Shown here piece after piece: positions 28,177-36,046 of a stretch of 64,000 nt of DNA. The translations under genes and the position numbers were made by a program. Every line of letters begins with the position of its first letter. The first letter of the stretch is position 1. The notes beneath the pieces were generated by a model that was given only the letters and a program-made list of their open reading frames with translations, was not told the DNA's origin and did not search any database. The stretch is from Chryseobacterium arthrosphaerae (GTDB lineage: Bacteria; Bacteroidota; Bacteroidia; Flavobacteriales; Weeksellaceae), in assembly GCF_001684965.1 (NCBI RefSeq), contig NZ_MAYG01000001.1, positions 434,001-498,000 of the forward strand, given 5' to 3'.

Positions 28177-28815
28177 CTATTTCTGGTAAGTCTCTTTTGG
28201 AAGTAATGCTGCGGTTCTGTAATAGCTGATATCGGAAGGACATTGTTCCTGAAGGTCCTGGAATGTATCAAAATCGTAATGCATCCAGTTTTCTTCATGA
28301 TCCGGATCTGAAGTCTTATCAACGGCCAGTTCAAGCTTTCCGTCTTCCTGGTAGCTGCATTCTATAGCGGCATATATTTCACCGTTTTTATCGGTAGTAT
28401 ACCAGCATTTTATAGTTTTCTCAAGTTGGGGTTCCCCGCTTTCGTTGTCAATAACCTGCGAACAGATAAAATTTTCCGGATCATCCGTTTTAAATACGGT
28501 TTTAGATACCAAAGGCAGTTCATCTACAGACAGGGAATAAAGCTTGTTGGTGGAAATAATAAATCCATCAACTGTTTCTCTTTTCTCAATATCGAAAAAA
28601 TCAGACTTTTCTTTCAGGTAATACAATACCTGCTCTTCATTTTCTCCGTCACTCAGAAAATAATTGATGTTGTATATGCTGTCTTCACTGATAAATTCGA
28701 TTTCTTTCAAAAAATCTGAACCCTCTTCGTAATAATACAGATGATATTCACTTTGCTTTACAGCGCTGCTTTTGGAGATGACCTCCCCAAAAATGTTTTT
28801 GTACACTTTTCTCAT
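28177..28815 (-). CDS. Hypothetical acidic cytosolic protein
   Basis: A 212-aa protein with no signal or membrane segment. It is rich in Asp, Glu and Tyr, with many predicted beta strands, and resembles no family I can name. It is followed 40 bp later by the DUF2314-ankyrin gene on the same strand, so both may form one unit. It could be an immunity- or stress-type protein; there is no direct evidence. Confidence 0.65.
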   Translation of the reverse strand: MRKVYKNIFGEVISKSSAVKQSEYHLYYYEEGSDFLKEIEFISEDSIYNINYFLSDGENEEQVLYYLKEKSDFFDIEKRETVDGFIISTNKLYSLSVDELPLVSKTVFKTDDPENFICSQVIDNESGEPQLEKTIKCWYTTDKNGEIYAAIECSYQEDGKLELAVDKTSDPDHEENWMHYDFDTFQDLQEQCPSDISYYRTAALLPKETYQK

Positions 28816-28927
28816 TTTTAATCACGTTAGTTAGTTTCATCTATTAGTTTAAGTGGTATGAAGCAAAGATAAGTTTTCTTTTTTATCTTATTCCTAAGTG
28901 TATTTTAGTATTATTTTCGTAAGTATA

Positions 28928-29356
28928 TCAAATATCCTTTATAAAATCCTCATATTCATAGTAAAATCTTTCAAAGCCATCCATTTTGTCGACAAAAAAT
29001 TCAAAAATTTCCTGCCAGGTGTTTTTGTTGAAGACCGAGACGCCGGATTTTTCAACCCAGATCCTGCTGATGACCTTTCCGTTTTCCAGACTGTAATATT
29101 CGTCCTTATGAAAATCTCCGATGAATTCCTTTAAAATATCTTCCAGAGACCATATCTTTTCATAATAAGCATTCCGGAAGATTTCATCCTTCATTTCAAT
29201 ATCTAATGACACTTCTGCTTTTTTGTTGTCTGCAGAAAATTTGAATGCCATATCCTTGACTTTGGTATCATAGAGAATCCACTTTCTCGGGAAAGACTTC
29301 CCAAAAGCCGTCCAAAAGTCTTTTTTTAACTGTTGTGCTTCCTGTTTACTGAACAT
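28928..29356 (-). CDS. DUF4268 domain protein
   Basis: From the ATG at 29356 the protein has 142 residues; an earlier Met nine codons upstream gives an unlikely extension. The sequence FSKQEAQQLKKDFWTAFG, with the later WILYDTKVKDMAFKF and KIWSLEDILKEF, matches the DUF4268 family, which has a nuclease-like or scaffold fold but no proven activity. No catalytic motif stands out. It lies 112 bp upstream of the previous gene on the same strand. Confidence 0.7.
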   Translation of the reverse strand: MFSKQEAQQLKKDFWTAFGKSFPRKWILYDTKVKDMAFKFSADNKKAEVSLDIEMKDEIFRNAYYEKIWSLEDILKEFIGDFHKDEYYSLENGKVISRIWVEKSGVSVFNKNTWQEIFEFFVDKMDGFERFYYEYEDFIKDI

Positions 29357-29599
29357 GGGACAAACATAATGATTTAATGGCAAAAAGGCAAAGAAGGATT
29401 TTATTTTAACGTGAGGTTTGGATGAGCTGGAGGCAGGAAGCAGGGAGGTGAAGGATGTAAATAATAAAGGTGTTAAAAATAACCGTTGATCATTTTTATT
29501 TTATTTAATCATTGCAATGCACTTCCAGCCTCATTATTCCGGCTTCCGGCCACCTAACCTGCTTTTATTTTTCCCTTTTCACATATTAAACAATTTTCT

Positions 29600-29607
29600 T
29601 ATTTTTG
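29600..29607 (+). promoter_or_regulatory. -7 box 5 bp before the Rrf2 start codon
   Basis: TATTTTTG fits TAnnTTTG. Only five bases separate it from the ATG at 29613, so the transcript would start at or near the AUG (leaderless or nearly so). This supports the chosen start. Confidence 0.5.
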
Positions 29608-29612
29608 CTGTA

Positions 29613-30020
29613 ATGCTTTCAAAAAAATCTCAATATGCGTTTAAGGCTCTTTCATATCTTGTAGAAAAAAGAAATGAAGGCCCGATTCTGATTTCCGAAA
29701 TTGCGGAACATAAAAAGATTCCCTTAAAGTTTTTGGAAAATATCCTGCTTGAACTGAAAAAAGCGGATATTCTCGACAGTAAAAAAGGAAAAGGGGGAGG
29801 ATATTTTTTAAGAGAAAACCCTGAAAATGTAAAATTAGCCAAGATCATCCGTCTGGTGAATGGCCCTATTGCGATGCTTCCCTGTGTAAGTCTGAATTTC
29901 TATGAAAAATGTGAAGACTGTAATGAAGATCACTGCGGGCTCCATGACGTACTGATCGAAGTGCGGGATGCTTCTCTCAACATTCTGGAGAAAAAAACTT
30001 TAATGGATCTGGTCGACTGA
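29613..30020 (+). CDS. Rrf2-family transcriptional regulator
   Basis: A 135-aa winged-helix repressor. The Rrf2 start pattern MLSKKSQYAFKALSYL and the recognition region (IPLKFLENILLELKKADIL) are plain. Cysteines 91, 100, 103 and 108 lie where IscR/NsrR-type members bind a [2Fe-2S] cluster, so it may sense iron-sulfur, redox or sulfur status. A longer frame upstream of 29613 would include the promoter box and is rejected. The next gene, 112 bp away on the same strand, is a TauE/SafE anion permease, a common partner of sulfur-related Rrf2 proteins. Confidence 0.88.
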   Translation: MLSKKSQYAFKALSYLVEKRNEGPILISEIAEHKKIPLKFLENILLELKKADILDSKKGKGGGYFLRENPENVKLAKIIRLVNGPIAMLPCVSLNFYEKCEDCNEDHCGLHDVLIEVRDASLNILEKKTLMDLVD

Positions 30021-30132
30021 CCCGGTCCTTTTTTTTGAATTATCAGTCTATCTTTTTGGTAGGATAATATTTTTATCAGATATTTGCATTGCTTCAACAG
30101 AAGCACCAATACACCGAAACGATATATTATTT

Positions 30133-31020
30133 ATGGTAATCTCAAGAAAAATTCAGGTAAGGCTTAATGTACTTTTTGTAACTGTTGCTATTGTAGGCAT
30201 TGCGATATTTTCTATGTATGAGCTGGGATACCTGGATGAGCTTTTCAATATTCTGGCCAAAGACAACTATATTTTTTACTGGATGCTTCTGGTAGGTGTT
30301 TTTGCTGAAATTGTAGCCGGATCAATGGGAATGGGATATGGAGTGATCTGTACGACCACTTTAATGCTGCTTAATATCCCGCCTCATATTGTAAGCGCCA
30401 GCATCCATTCCGCAGAGAGCTTTACCACAGCTGCAGGAAGTGCAAGCCACATCAGACTAAAAAACGTAAGCAAAAGTCTTGTGAAAAAACTGGCCATTCC
30501 GGCTGTGATCGGGGCTATCATCGGCGCTGTTTCACTAACCTATCTGGGAGAATATTATGCTAAAATCACCAAAACCCTGATCGCTTTCTATACATTGTAT
30601 CTGGGAATACAGATCTTTTCAAATGCATTTAAAAAAAAGCAGAATAAAGCGCTGAAAAGAAAAACAAATCTTACCAGGCTCGGCGTCATCGGTGGTTTCA
30701 TAGACTCATTTGCCGGCGGGGGATGGGGGCCTCTGGTTACCGGAACGCTGATAAAAAATGCCTTTACCCCAAGGTTTGCGGTGGGAAGTTCTACGGTAGC
30801 CAAATTTATCCTCACCATCACTGCTGCAGTCACTTTTTTCTTTACTCTGGGTATTCAGCACTGGAATATTATTCTCGGTCTTTTAATCGGTGGAATTATT
30901 ACTGCTCCTTTTTCCGCCATGCTTACGGCTAAGCTGCCTGTGAAGAAAATGTTTCTGATTATCGGACTGCTGGTGATCATTATGAGTTCCATAACTATTT
31001 ATAAATCAGTTTTCAATTAA
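30133..31020 (+). CDS. Sulfite exporter TauE/SafE-family permease
   Basis: A 295-aa membrane protein with eight or nine helices in two repeats. The first repeat contains AEIVAGSMGMGYGV and the second GGFIDSFAGGGWGPL, the paired motifs of the TauE/SafE (DUF81) family. Members export sulfite, sulfoacetate or other sulfur anions. The Rrf2 gene just upstream may regulate it. The substrate is inferred from the family only. Confidence 0.88.
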   Translation: MVISRKIQVRLNVLFVTVAIVGIAIFSMYELGYLDELFNILAKDNYIFYWMLLVGVFAEIVAGSMGMGYGVICTTTLMLLNIPPHIVSASIHSAESFTTAAGSASHIRLKNVSKSLVKKLAIPAVIGAIIGAVSLTYLGEYYAKITKTLIAFYTLYLGIQIFSNAFKKKQNKALKRKTNLTRLGVIGGFIDSFAGGGWGPLVTGTLIKNAFTPRFAVGSSTVAKFILTITAAVTFFFTLGIQHWNIILGLLIGGIITAPFSAMLTAKLPVKKMFLIIGLLVIIMSSITIYKSVFN

Positions 31021-31108
31021 AAAATACAGCCCGTATTGAAAAATAATTGCTCTGAAAATCTATTTGGTTTTGAAAATATTTTACTTTTACACCACTAAAT
31101 ATTAGAAC

Positions 31109-31399
31109 ATGAATTTACATATCATTGCACTTTTTAAGTTTAATGAAAATTATCTGATGGAGGCGGTGGAGCTGTTTCAGAACCTGGTGAAAGAAACCAG
31201 AAAAGAAGAAGGCTGTCTGCAGTATGACCTTATTGAGGATAAAGATAATAAAGGGACCTTTTTCCTGATCGAGCTGTGGGAAAGTGTTGATCATCACAAC
31301 AGGCACAACGGGCAGGATCATCTGCTGGACTTCCGCAAAGATGCTTCCAAAATGATGGAAAGTTCGGTAGAAGTCTATAAAGGTTTTAAAATATACTGA
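31109..31399 (+). CDS. ABM-family monooxygenase (YgiN-like)
   Basis: A 96-aa ferredoxin-like protein of the antibiotic biosynthesis monooxygenase group: LFQNLVKETRKEEGCLQYDL followed by FFLIELWESVDHHNRH is the family pattern. Small members such as YgiN oxidise quinols and work as dimers without a cofactor. No pathway context is given by the neighbours. A strong terminator at 31444-31478 closes it. Confidence 0.85.
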   Translation: MNLHIIALFKFNENYLMEAVELFQNLVKETRKEEGCLQYDLIEDKDNKGTFFLIELWESVDHHNRHNGQDHLLDFRKDASKMMESSVEVYKGFKIY

Positions 31400-31443
31400 G
31401 AAATAAGAAATTCTGGCAGTCAGAATATCTTATCAAAAAAAAC

Positions 31444-31478
31444 AAAAGGCGGTTTCAAATTTCTGAAACCGCCTTTTT
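31444..31478. terminator. Bidirectional terminator
   Basis: GGCGGTTTCA pairs perfectly with TGAAACCGCC around a 6-nt loop, with flanking A and T runs, between convergent genes. Confidence 0.82.
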
Positions 31479-31512
31479 ATTAGAAAAAATAGAAAGTATT
31501 AAAATAAAATGT

Positions 31513-32811
31513 TTATCTCACGATAAGCTTTTTCGTTTCCGATTGACCACCGTATGTGATTTTTACCAGGTAAGTTCCTGAAGGAAGGTGGGAAAGGTTC
31601 ATATCCTGTTTATAGAACCCTGCCTGATGGCTTAGCTCTGTGGTGTATACCTTTTTCCCTGTAAGATCATATACTTCCGCACTTCCTTTGTTTCCTGCTT
31701 TTTCTTTTACGTCAAACAGAACTGTTACTTTTTTGTCAGCCGAAGCAGGGTTAGGATAGATTCCGAAGCTTGCTTTTTTGCCCACCTCGGTGATTCCTAA
31801 TGTTTCAGTAATCTTCTTGTATTTGAAGTACATATTTCCGGTGGAGGACCCTCCATTGGAAGTAAAGTACATTCTGTAGTAATCTGATCCCTTTTTGATA
31901 TAATATACTGCATCAGAATAAACTCCTGATGTGGGCTTCCAGGAATGGCCGACAGTAGTGATGTTTTTTGAGAACGCTGTGCCTGCCGGAATTGCGGATG
32001 TTGCTGTTTCCTGTGTCTCAGGTCTTACTTTTGCTACAGAAATATTCGGATTCTGAATAACTCCGGACATTCTGTATTTCATCGTTTGAGGGTTCCCCTG
32101 CGGATCGGTGTAAGGATAATCTGTATAATATCTTGTAAACATCAGGTCCCAGTTTGCTTTAGCCGGCTCAAGGCTGGCAACCTTTTCATTGGTGTTGAAT
32201 GAGAAATAATTGAAATAGGCATCATCAGATCCGTTGGCAATGGTTTTGGTCTGTGTGGCATCCCATGAAGAAGTGGCAGCATTCCACTTTGCATATTTGA
32301 AAGTATATCCTCCGAAATAGTCCTCAATCATAAATTTAACGGATGCTCCTGAGGCATACTGCATAATGAATATCACTTTTCCTTCCACATGGTGGTTGGT
32401 AAAATTATAATCTCCCCATCCATAAGCTGCAGACCCCTGTTCGAAAGCTCCTTCCTGAATTGCCGTAGTATTGTCAGGATTAAAAAGAGGTGCCCCGTAA
32501 GAAGCTACGCTATTGGTTGTGATAGTGTTCCAGTCTGCCGGGTTGGCTGAAGCCTGATATACTTTGATATCATGAGCATCATTAATTCTTGTTCCAAAGT
32601 TGGTTGCAGAAGCTCTGTAAAACGCTACATCCCATGAGCCTGCAGGCTGTGAAACCATATTGTTGGTACTGAAATCAAAAAACACACGGTTCTGATAATT
32701 AGCTCCCATAGACATGTTAACGGTTGTGTAACCGTTAGCATCAGTTTGTGCCAGTGCTGTTTGTTGAACAGAAAGTGCAAACAGGGAAGTCAAAAGTAAT
32801 TTTGCTTTCAT
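31513..32811 (-). CDS. T9SS-secreted HmuY-like protein
   Basis: A 432-aa exported protein. Signal peptide 1-22 (ends TALAQ). Residues about 23-330 share the HmuY pattern with the lipoprotein encoded at 36047: VFFDFSTNN..GSWDVAFYRA and later NWDLMFTRYY correspond to VWIDLGTNT..DWDFAFYTG and KWDLCFTVF there. HmuY proteins grab heme for a TonB receptor. The last ~80 residues (FGIYPNPASADKK onward) are a type A sorting domain, so this copy should go to the cell surface or medium through T9SS. A Fur-box-like element and a TATTTTTG box precede it. Confidence 0.85.
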   Translation of the reverse strand: MKAKLLLTSLFALSVQQTALAQTDANGYTTVNMSMGANYQNRVFFDFSTNNMVSQPAGSWDVAFYRASATNFGTRINDAHDIKVYQASANPADWNTITTNSVASYGAPLFNPDNTTAIQEGAFEQGSAAYGWGDYNFTNHHVEGKVIFIMQYASGASVKFMIEDYFGGYTFKYAKWNAATSSWDATQTKTIANGSDDAYFNYFSFNTNEKVASLEPAKANWDLMFTRYYTDYPYTDPQGNPQTMKYRMSGVIQNPNISVAKVRPETQETATSAIPAGTAFSKNITTVGHSWKPTSGVYSDAVYYIKKGSDYYRMYFTSNGGSSTGNMYFKYKKITETLGITEVGKKASFGIYPNPASADKKVTVLFDVKEKAGNKGSAEVYDLTGKKVYTTELSHQAGFYKQDMNLSHLPSGTYLVKITYGGQSETKKLIVR

Positions 32812-32829
32812 AACTTATTTTTTAAATCC

Positions 32830-32884
32830 TTATTTAGAATGATTCCACAAAAATATATAATTATTTTTAATCAGTCTAAATAAA
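32830..32884 (-). promoter_or_regulatory. Promoter with paired Fur-box-like halves (copy 1)
   Basis: A 55-bp element opens with TTATTTAGAAT and closes with GTCTAAATAAA (nearly inverted copies). It holds the minus-strand -7 box TATTTTTG (32848-32855). It is almost identical to the element at 33811-33866. The halves match the flavobacterial Fur consensus as I know it (ATTTAGAATnATTCTAAAT), so iron repression is likely. Confidence 0.65.
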
Positions 32885-32934
32885 AACATGATTTTTATCG
32901 TGTTCTGATATTCTTATAAAATGTAAAAGAGGTT

Positions 32935-32967
32935 AAAAAAGCCGGAAGGAAAGGTCCCACCGGCTTT
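32935..32967 (-). terminator. Terminator of the second T9SS gene
   Basis: On the minus strand AAAGCCGG pairs with CCGGCTTT across a 14-nt loop, and T residues follow. Confidence 0.65.
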
Positions 32968-32994
32968 AAGAAGAAAATAATAGTCTGATACATC

Positions 32995-33801
32995 TTATTT
33001 TTTAATGAACCTGGATTGAACCGTTTTACCATCTGCGGTTTCAATATTCATATAATACACCCCTGTCTGAAGTGTACTGATGTCAAATCGATGTCCGCTG
33101 GGTTTTCCTTCTGCCGCTTTTTGACCTGCAGAAGAGTAGATACGGATGTTTTTAAGATCTTTTTTTGATGCAAACTCCAATGCTGTCTGGTCAGAGTTCA
33201 GGGCAAATCTGAAGTTTTCTGCTGCTTTATGGCTGTCTGATACTCCTAAGGATGCAGTTGTGCTATAAACTACATTATCAATTTGGATGGCAACGTGCGT
33301 TGCTGTAGGAGTGAATTTAAATACAATATACGAACCTGCTGATGCCGGAATGTTCATACTTATATTCTGAACTGTCCCAATAGTGGTTACATTAACAGGG
33401 TTTCCTACCGCAACAAATGTTGACATGTCTGCAGGATTGGACGCAACGCCTACCTGGATGCTTCCCGGACCGGGCGATGGAGATACAAGCGTTGTATCAA
33501 AAGTCAATGTTTTATTTCCCGTGGGTGTTTCAATTTGTGGAGAAATCAGGTATGAAGATCCTGTTGCATTGTTTCCTGCATACGACTGTATAAATTTGTT
33601 GGAATCACCAGCAACAATCATCCGGGGAGATACCGGTGGCATTGCTCCGGTCATAGGGGCAACTATGGCAGACCATCCAGACTGTGGGAAAGTAGTGTTC
33701 CCGGCAGTAAAATTATCGAAATTTTCATTGATGGCAGATACCTGTGCATTAGCCGATAAGGCCGTAAACAGCAGAGTTCCTAAAAGTAATTTTAGTTTCA
33801 T
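32995..33801 (-). CDS. T9SS-secreted protein, choice-of-anchor-J-like, heme-locus linked
   Basis: A 268-aa exported protein. Signal peptide 1-20 (ends SANAQ). Residues about 22-190 look like the choice-of-anchor J jelly-roll (INENFDNFTAGNTTFPQSGW at its start, SYLISPQIETPTG within). Residues about 200-268 form a type A sorting domain. Nothing ties it to heme by fold, but it has its own copy of the Fur-like promoter element and is divergent from the heme receptor operon. It may be a surface heme- or hemoprotein-binding factor; this is inference. Confidence 0.8.
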   Translation of the reverse strand: MKLKLLLGTLLFTALSANAQVSAINENFDNFTAGNTTFPQSGWSAIVAPMTGAMPPVSPRMIVAGDSNKFIQSYAGNNATGSSYLISPQIETPTGNKTLTFDTTLVSPSPGPGSIQVGVASNPADMSTFVAVGNPVNVTTIGTVQNISMNIPASAGSYIVFKFTPTATHVAIQIDNVVYSTTASLGVSDSHKAAENFRFALNSDQTALEFASKKDLKNIRIYSSAGQKAAEGKPSGHRFDISTLQTGVYYMNIETADGKTVQSRFIKK

Positions 33802-33810
33802 GAGATTATT

Positions 33811-33866
33811 TTTATTTAGAATTATTCCACAAAAATATATATTTATTTTTAATCATTCTAAATAAA
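33811..33866. promoter_or_regulatory. Divergent Fur-box-like element (copy 2)
   Basis: TTTATTTAGAAT (33811-33822) and its exact inverse ATTCTAAATAAA (33855-33866) bracket a promoter region. The minus-strand -7 box TATTTTTG is at 33830-33837; the plus-strand -7 box TATATTTG is just outside at 33871-33878. Each arm can be read as one Fur 9-1-9 site, so one region can shut off both the T9SS gene and the receptor operon. Confidence 0.68.
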
Positions 33867-33870
33867 GTTT

Positions 33871-33878
33871 TATATTTG
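33871..33878 (+). promoter_or_regulatory. -7 box of the heme receptor operon
   Basis: TATATTTG matches TAnnTTTG exactly, 22 bp before the receptor ATG, with the right Fur-like arm immediately upstream over the -33 area. Confidence 0.6.
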
Positions 33879-33900
33879 CTGAAAATTTTTCTCAACAGTT

Positions 33901-36036
33901 ATGAAGAAGAAAGTGATTACCGTTTTGTCACTGTCGTTTGGTTTTTGGATGAATGCTCAGCAAAAGGATTCCCTGAATCAACAGGATATTGATGAAGTTG
34001 TCATAACAGGGCAATATAAACAGCAGTCGATCAGTAAATCAATATACAAAGTAGAAGTAATTGATGCACAGCAGATTAAAAATATGGCTGTAACCAATGT
34101 TGCCGAAGTATTAAATCAGAACCTTAATATCTTAATAGAACCTAATAAAGGCTCCGGAAACTCCAGTGCCAATATTATGGGACTGAGTGGTGCCTATACG
34201 AAGATCCTTATTGATAATATTCCCGTTGTAAGTGATGAAGGTTTGGGTAATCTGGTAGACCTTACGAAAATCAACGTTAACAATGTTGAGCGTATTGAAG
34301 TGGTAAAAGGTGCGATGGGGGTAGAATACGGAAATAATGCTTTGGCAGGAGTCATCAATATTATTACCAAAAAGAATTACAGTAAAAAAGTAAGCATCCA
34401 GGCTTCTTTACAGGAAGAGACGGTCAATAAAGACTATGATTGGTTTAAGAAAGGAAACGGCCGTCATATCCAGTCTTTAAATGTAGGATACAGGATCAAT
34501 GATAACTGGTCTGTTGCGGCAGATATTAATCATAATGATTTTAAGGGCTATAAAGGGCAACTCCGGGGATATAAGTACTTCAGTGAAAGTAATGACGGGC
34601 TGCGCGGCTACGACTGGCAACCCAAAGATCAGATCACAACCAATGGAGTCATCCGTTACAGTAAAAATAACACCAGTTTTTATTATAAACTGAATTTTCT
34701 TTCAGAAAAAATCCATTATTACAACCCGCTGGTAGAAGAGTTTTACCTTGGAGGCGGTAACAGGACCTACACATCAAAAGATACCGATTACGATACCAAA
34801 AGATGGATCCATCAGTTTAACATCCAGACAAAAATGGGAAGAATCAATTATAACGGTGATTTTTCCTATCAGACGCAGGAAAGAAAGTCCCAGCAGTACA
34901 GTTATGATGTTCCCGCAAGGCAGGAGTTATCAAGAGATCCGGATAAGACTTTTTACAAATCGGATGTATTCTATTCAAGAGGGATGTTCAGCAATTTTTT
35001 AGACAGTGAAAAAATCAATTTCCAGATAGGGTATGAGCTGGACAGAACAAAAGGTTTTGCCGGATCTACAACGTTTGAAAGCAATAATAACGGAAAAGAT
35101 ATTGAACGATCCATCTTCAATTACGCCAATTTCTTGTCTGCAGAATGGAATGCCACCCATTGGCTTTCTATACGCCCTGGGGTAAGGCTGGCTTTGAGTG
35201 ATAAATTTGATTCCCAGTATAATTACTCCGCCACCTTAAGGTTTAAAACAACTGAAAAATCTGATATCCGTTTAGTTTTTGGTTCTGCCAACAGGTTCCC
35301 GACGTACGATGAGCTCTATACTTTTGTTGTTGACAACAACCACGATATCAGAGGGAATGAAAATCTGAAGCCTGAAACAGGGTACTCAACAGGTATATTC
35401 TGGGATTATGCAATGACCAATTCCAATGACTGGAAATTTAATTTCAGTGCATCAGGAATGTTCTTAGATGTAAAAGACAGAATTGAGAGTGTAATTGTAA
35501 ACAACAGCCCTTTACAAATGACCTTTTTGAATATTGATAATTATAAATCTTTGTTATTTGGAGGAGGGATAAATGTCAGGAAAGGTGATCTTAGCGTAAA
35601 TGCAGGCGTTTCAGTGATGGGGATTTCCCAGGTTCTCAACACAGGAAATGTTTATTCCCCCAACGATTATAATTTCTATGCAGAAGCCAATCTGGCGGCC
35701 AATTATACATTGCCTTACACAAAAACGCTATTTGCTCTTTATTATAAGTATACAGGAACCCAGAAGCGGTATACCCATCAGGGAAATGCGCAGGATCCAA
35801 AAGATCCGGGACAGTATATATTAGGGGAAGTCGGGGACTACAATATGCTGAATTTTACAGTGAGCCAGCCTTTCTTTAAAAATCATTTCGAAATCAGTGC
35901 CGGTGTGAAAAATATTTTTGATGTGACCAGTGTCAGAAATACAGTACAGGCTGGAAACAGCCACAATGCTGCTGCGAGTCAACAGAATCTATTCTATGGC
36001 AGAAGCTATTTTGCGAGATTAAATTATAACTTTTAA
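33901..36036 (+). CDS. TonB-dependent heme/hemoprotein receptor (HmuR-like)
   Basis: A 711-aa outer-membrane receptor. Signal peptide 1-20 (ends WMNAQ). The plug starts with a TonB-box-like IDEVVITGQY and contains ILIDNIPV, VERIEVVKG and NALAGVINIITKK. The remaining ~560 residues form the 22-strand barrel and end in Phe. It heads an operon with hmuY, hmuTUV and hmuS, so the ligand is almost surely heme. Promoter and Fur-like box lie directly upstream. Confidence 0.9.
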   Translation: MKKKVITVLSLSFGFWMNAQQKDSLNQQDIDEVVITGQYKQQSISKSIYKVEVIDAQQIKNMAVTNVAEVLNQNLNILIEPNKGSGNSSANIMGLSGAYTKILIDNIPVVSDEGLGNLVDLTKINVNNVERIEVVKGAMGVEYGNNALAGVINIITKKNYSKKVSIQASLQEETVNKDYDWFKKGNGRHIQSLNVGYRINDNWSVAADINHNDFKGYKGQLRGYKYFSESNDGLRGYDWQPKDQITTNGVIRYSKNNTSFYYKLNFLSEKIHYYNPLVEEFYLGGGNRTYTSKDTDYDTKRWIHQFNIQTKMGRINYNGDFSYQTQERKSQQYSYDVPARQELSRDPDKTFYKSDVFYSRGMFSNFLDSEKINFQIGYELDRTKGFAGSTTFESNNNGKDIERSIFNYANFLSAEWNATHWLSIRPGVRLALSDKFDSQYNYSATLRFKTTEKSDIRLVFGSANRFPTYDELYTFVVDNNHDIRGNENLKPETGYSTGIFWDYAMTNSNDWKFNFSASGMFLDVKDRIESVIVNNSPLQMTFLNIDNYKSLLFGGGINVRKGDLSVNAGVSVMGISQVLNTGNVYSPNDYNFYAEANLAANYTLPYTKTLFALYYKYTGTQKRYTHQGNAQDPKDPGQYILGEVGDYNMLNFTVSQPFFKNHFEISAGVKNIFDVTSVRNTVQAGNSHNAAASQQNLFYGRSYFARLNYNF

Positions 36037-36046
36037 CGGATTAAGA

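Noticed and set aside
28137..28334. 66-residue extension of the DUF2314-ankyrin protein
   Set aside because: It overlaps the end of the upstream gene and does not resemble the family start.
29517..29612. Longer N-terminus for the Rrf2 regulator
   Set aside because: It includes the promoter box and 32 residues foreign to the family.
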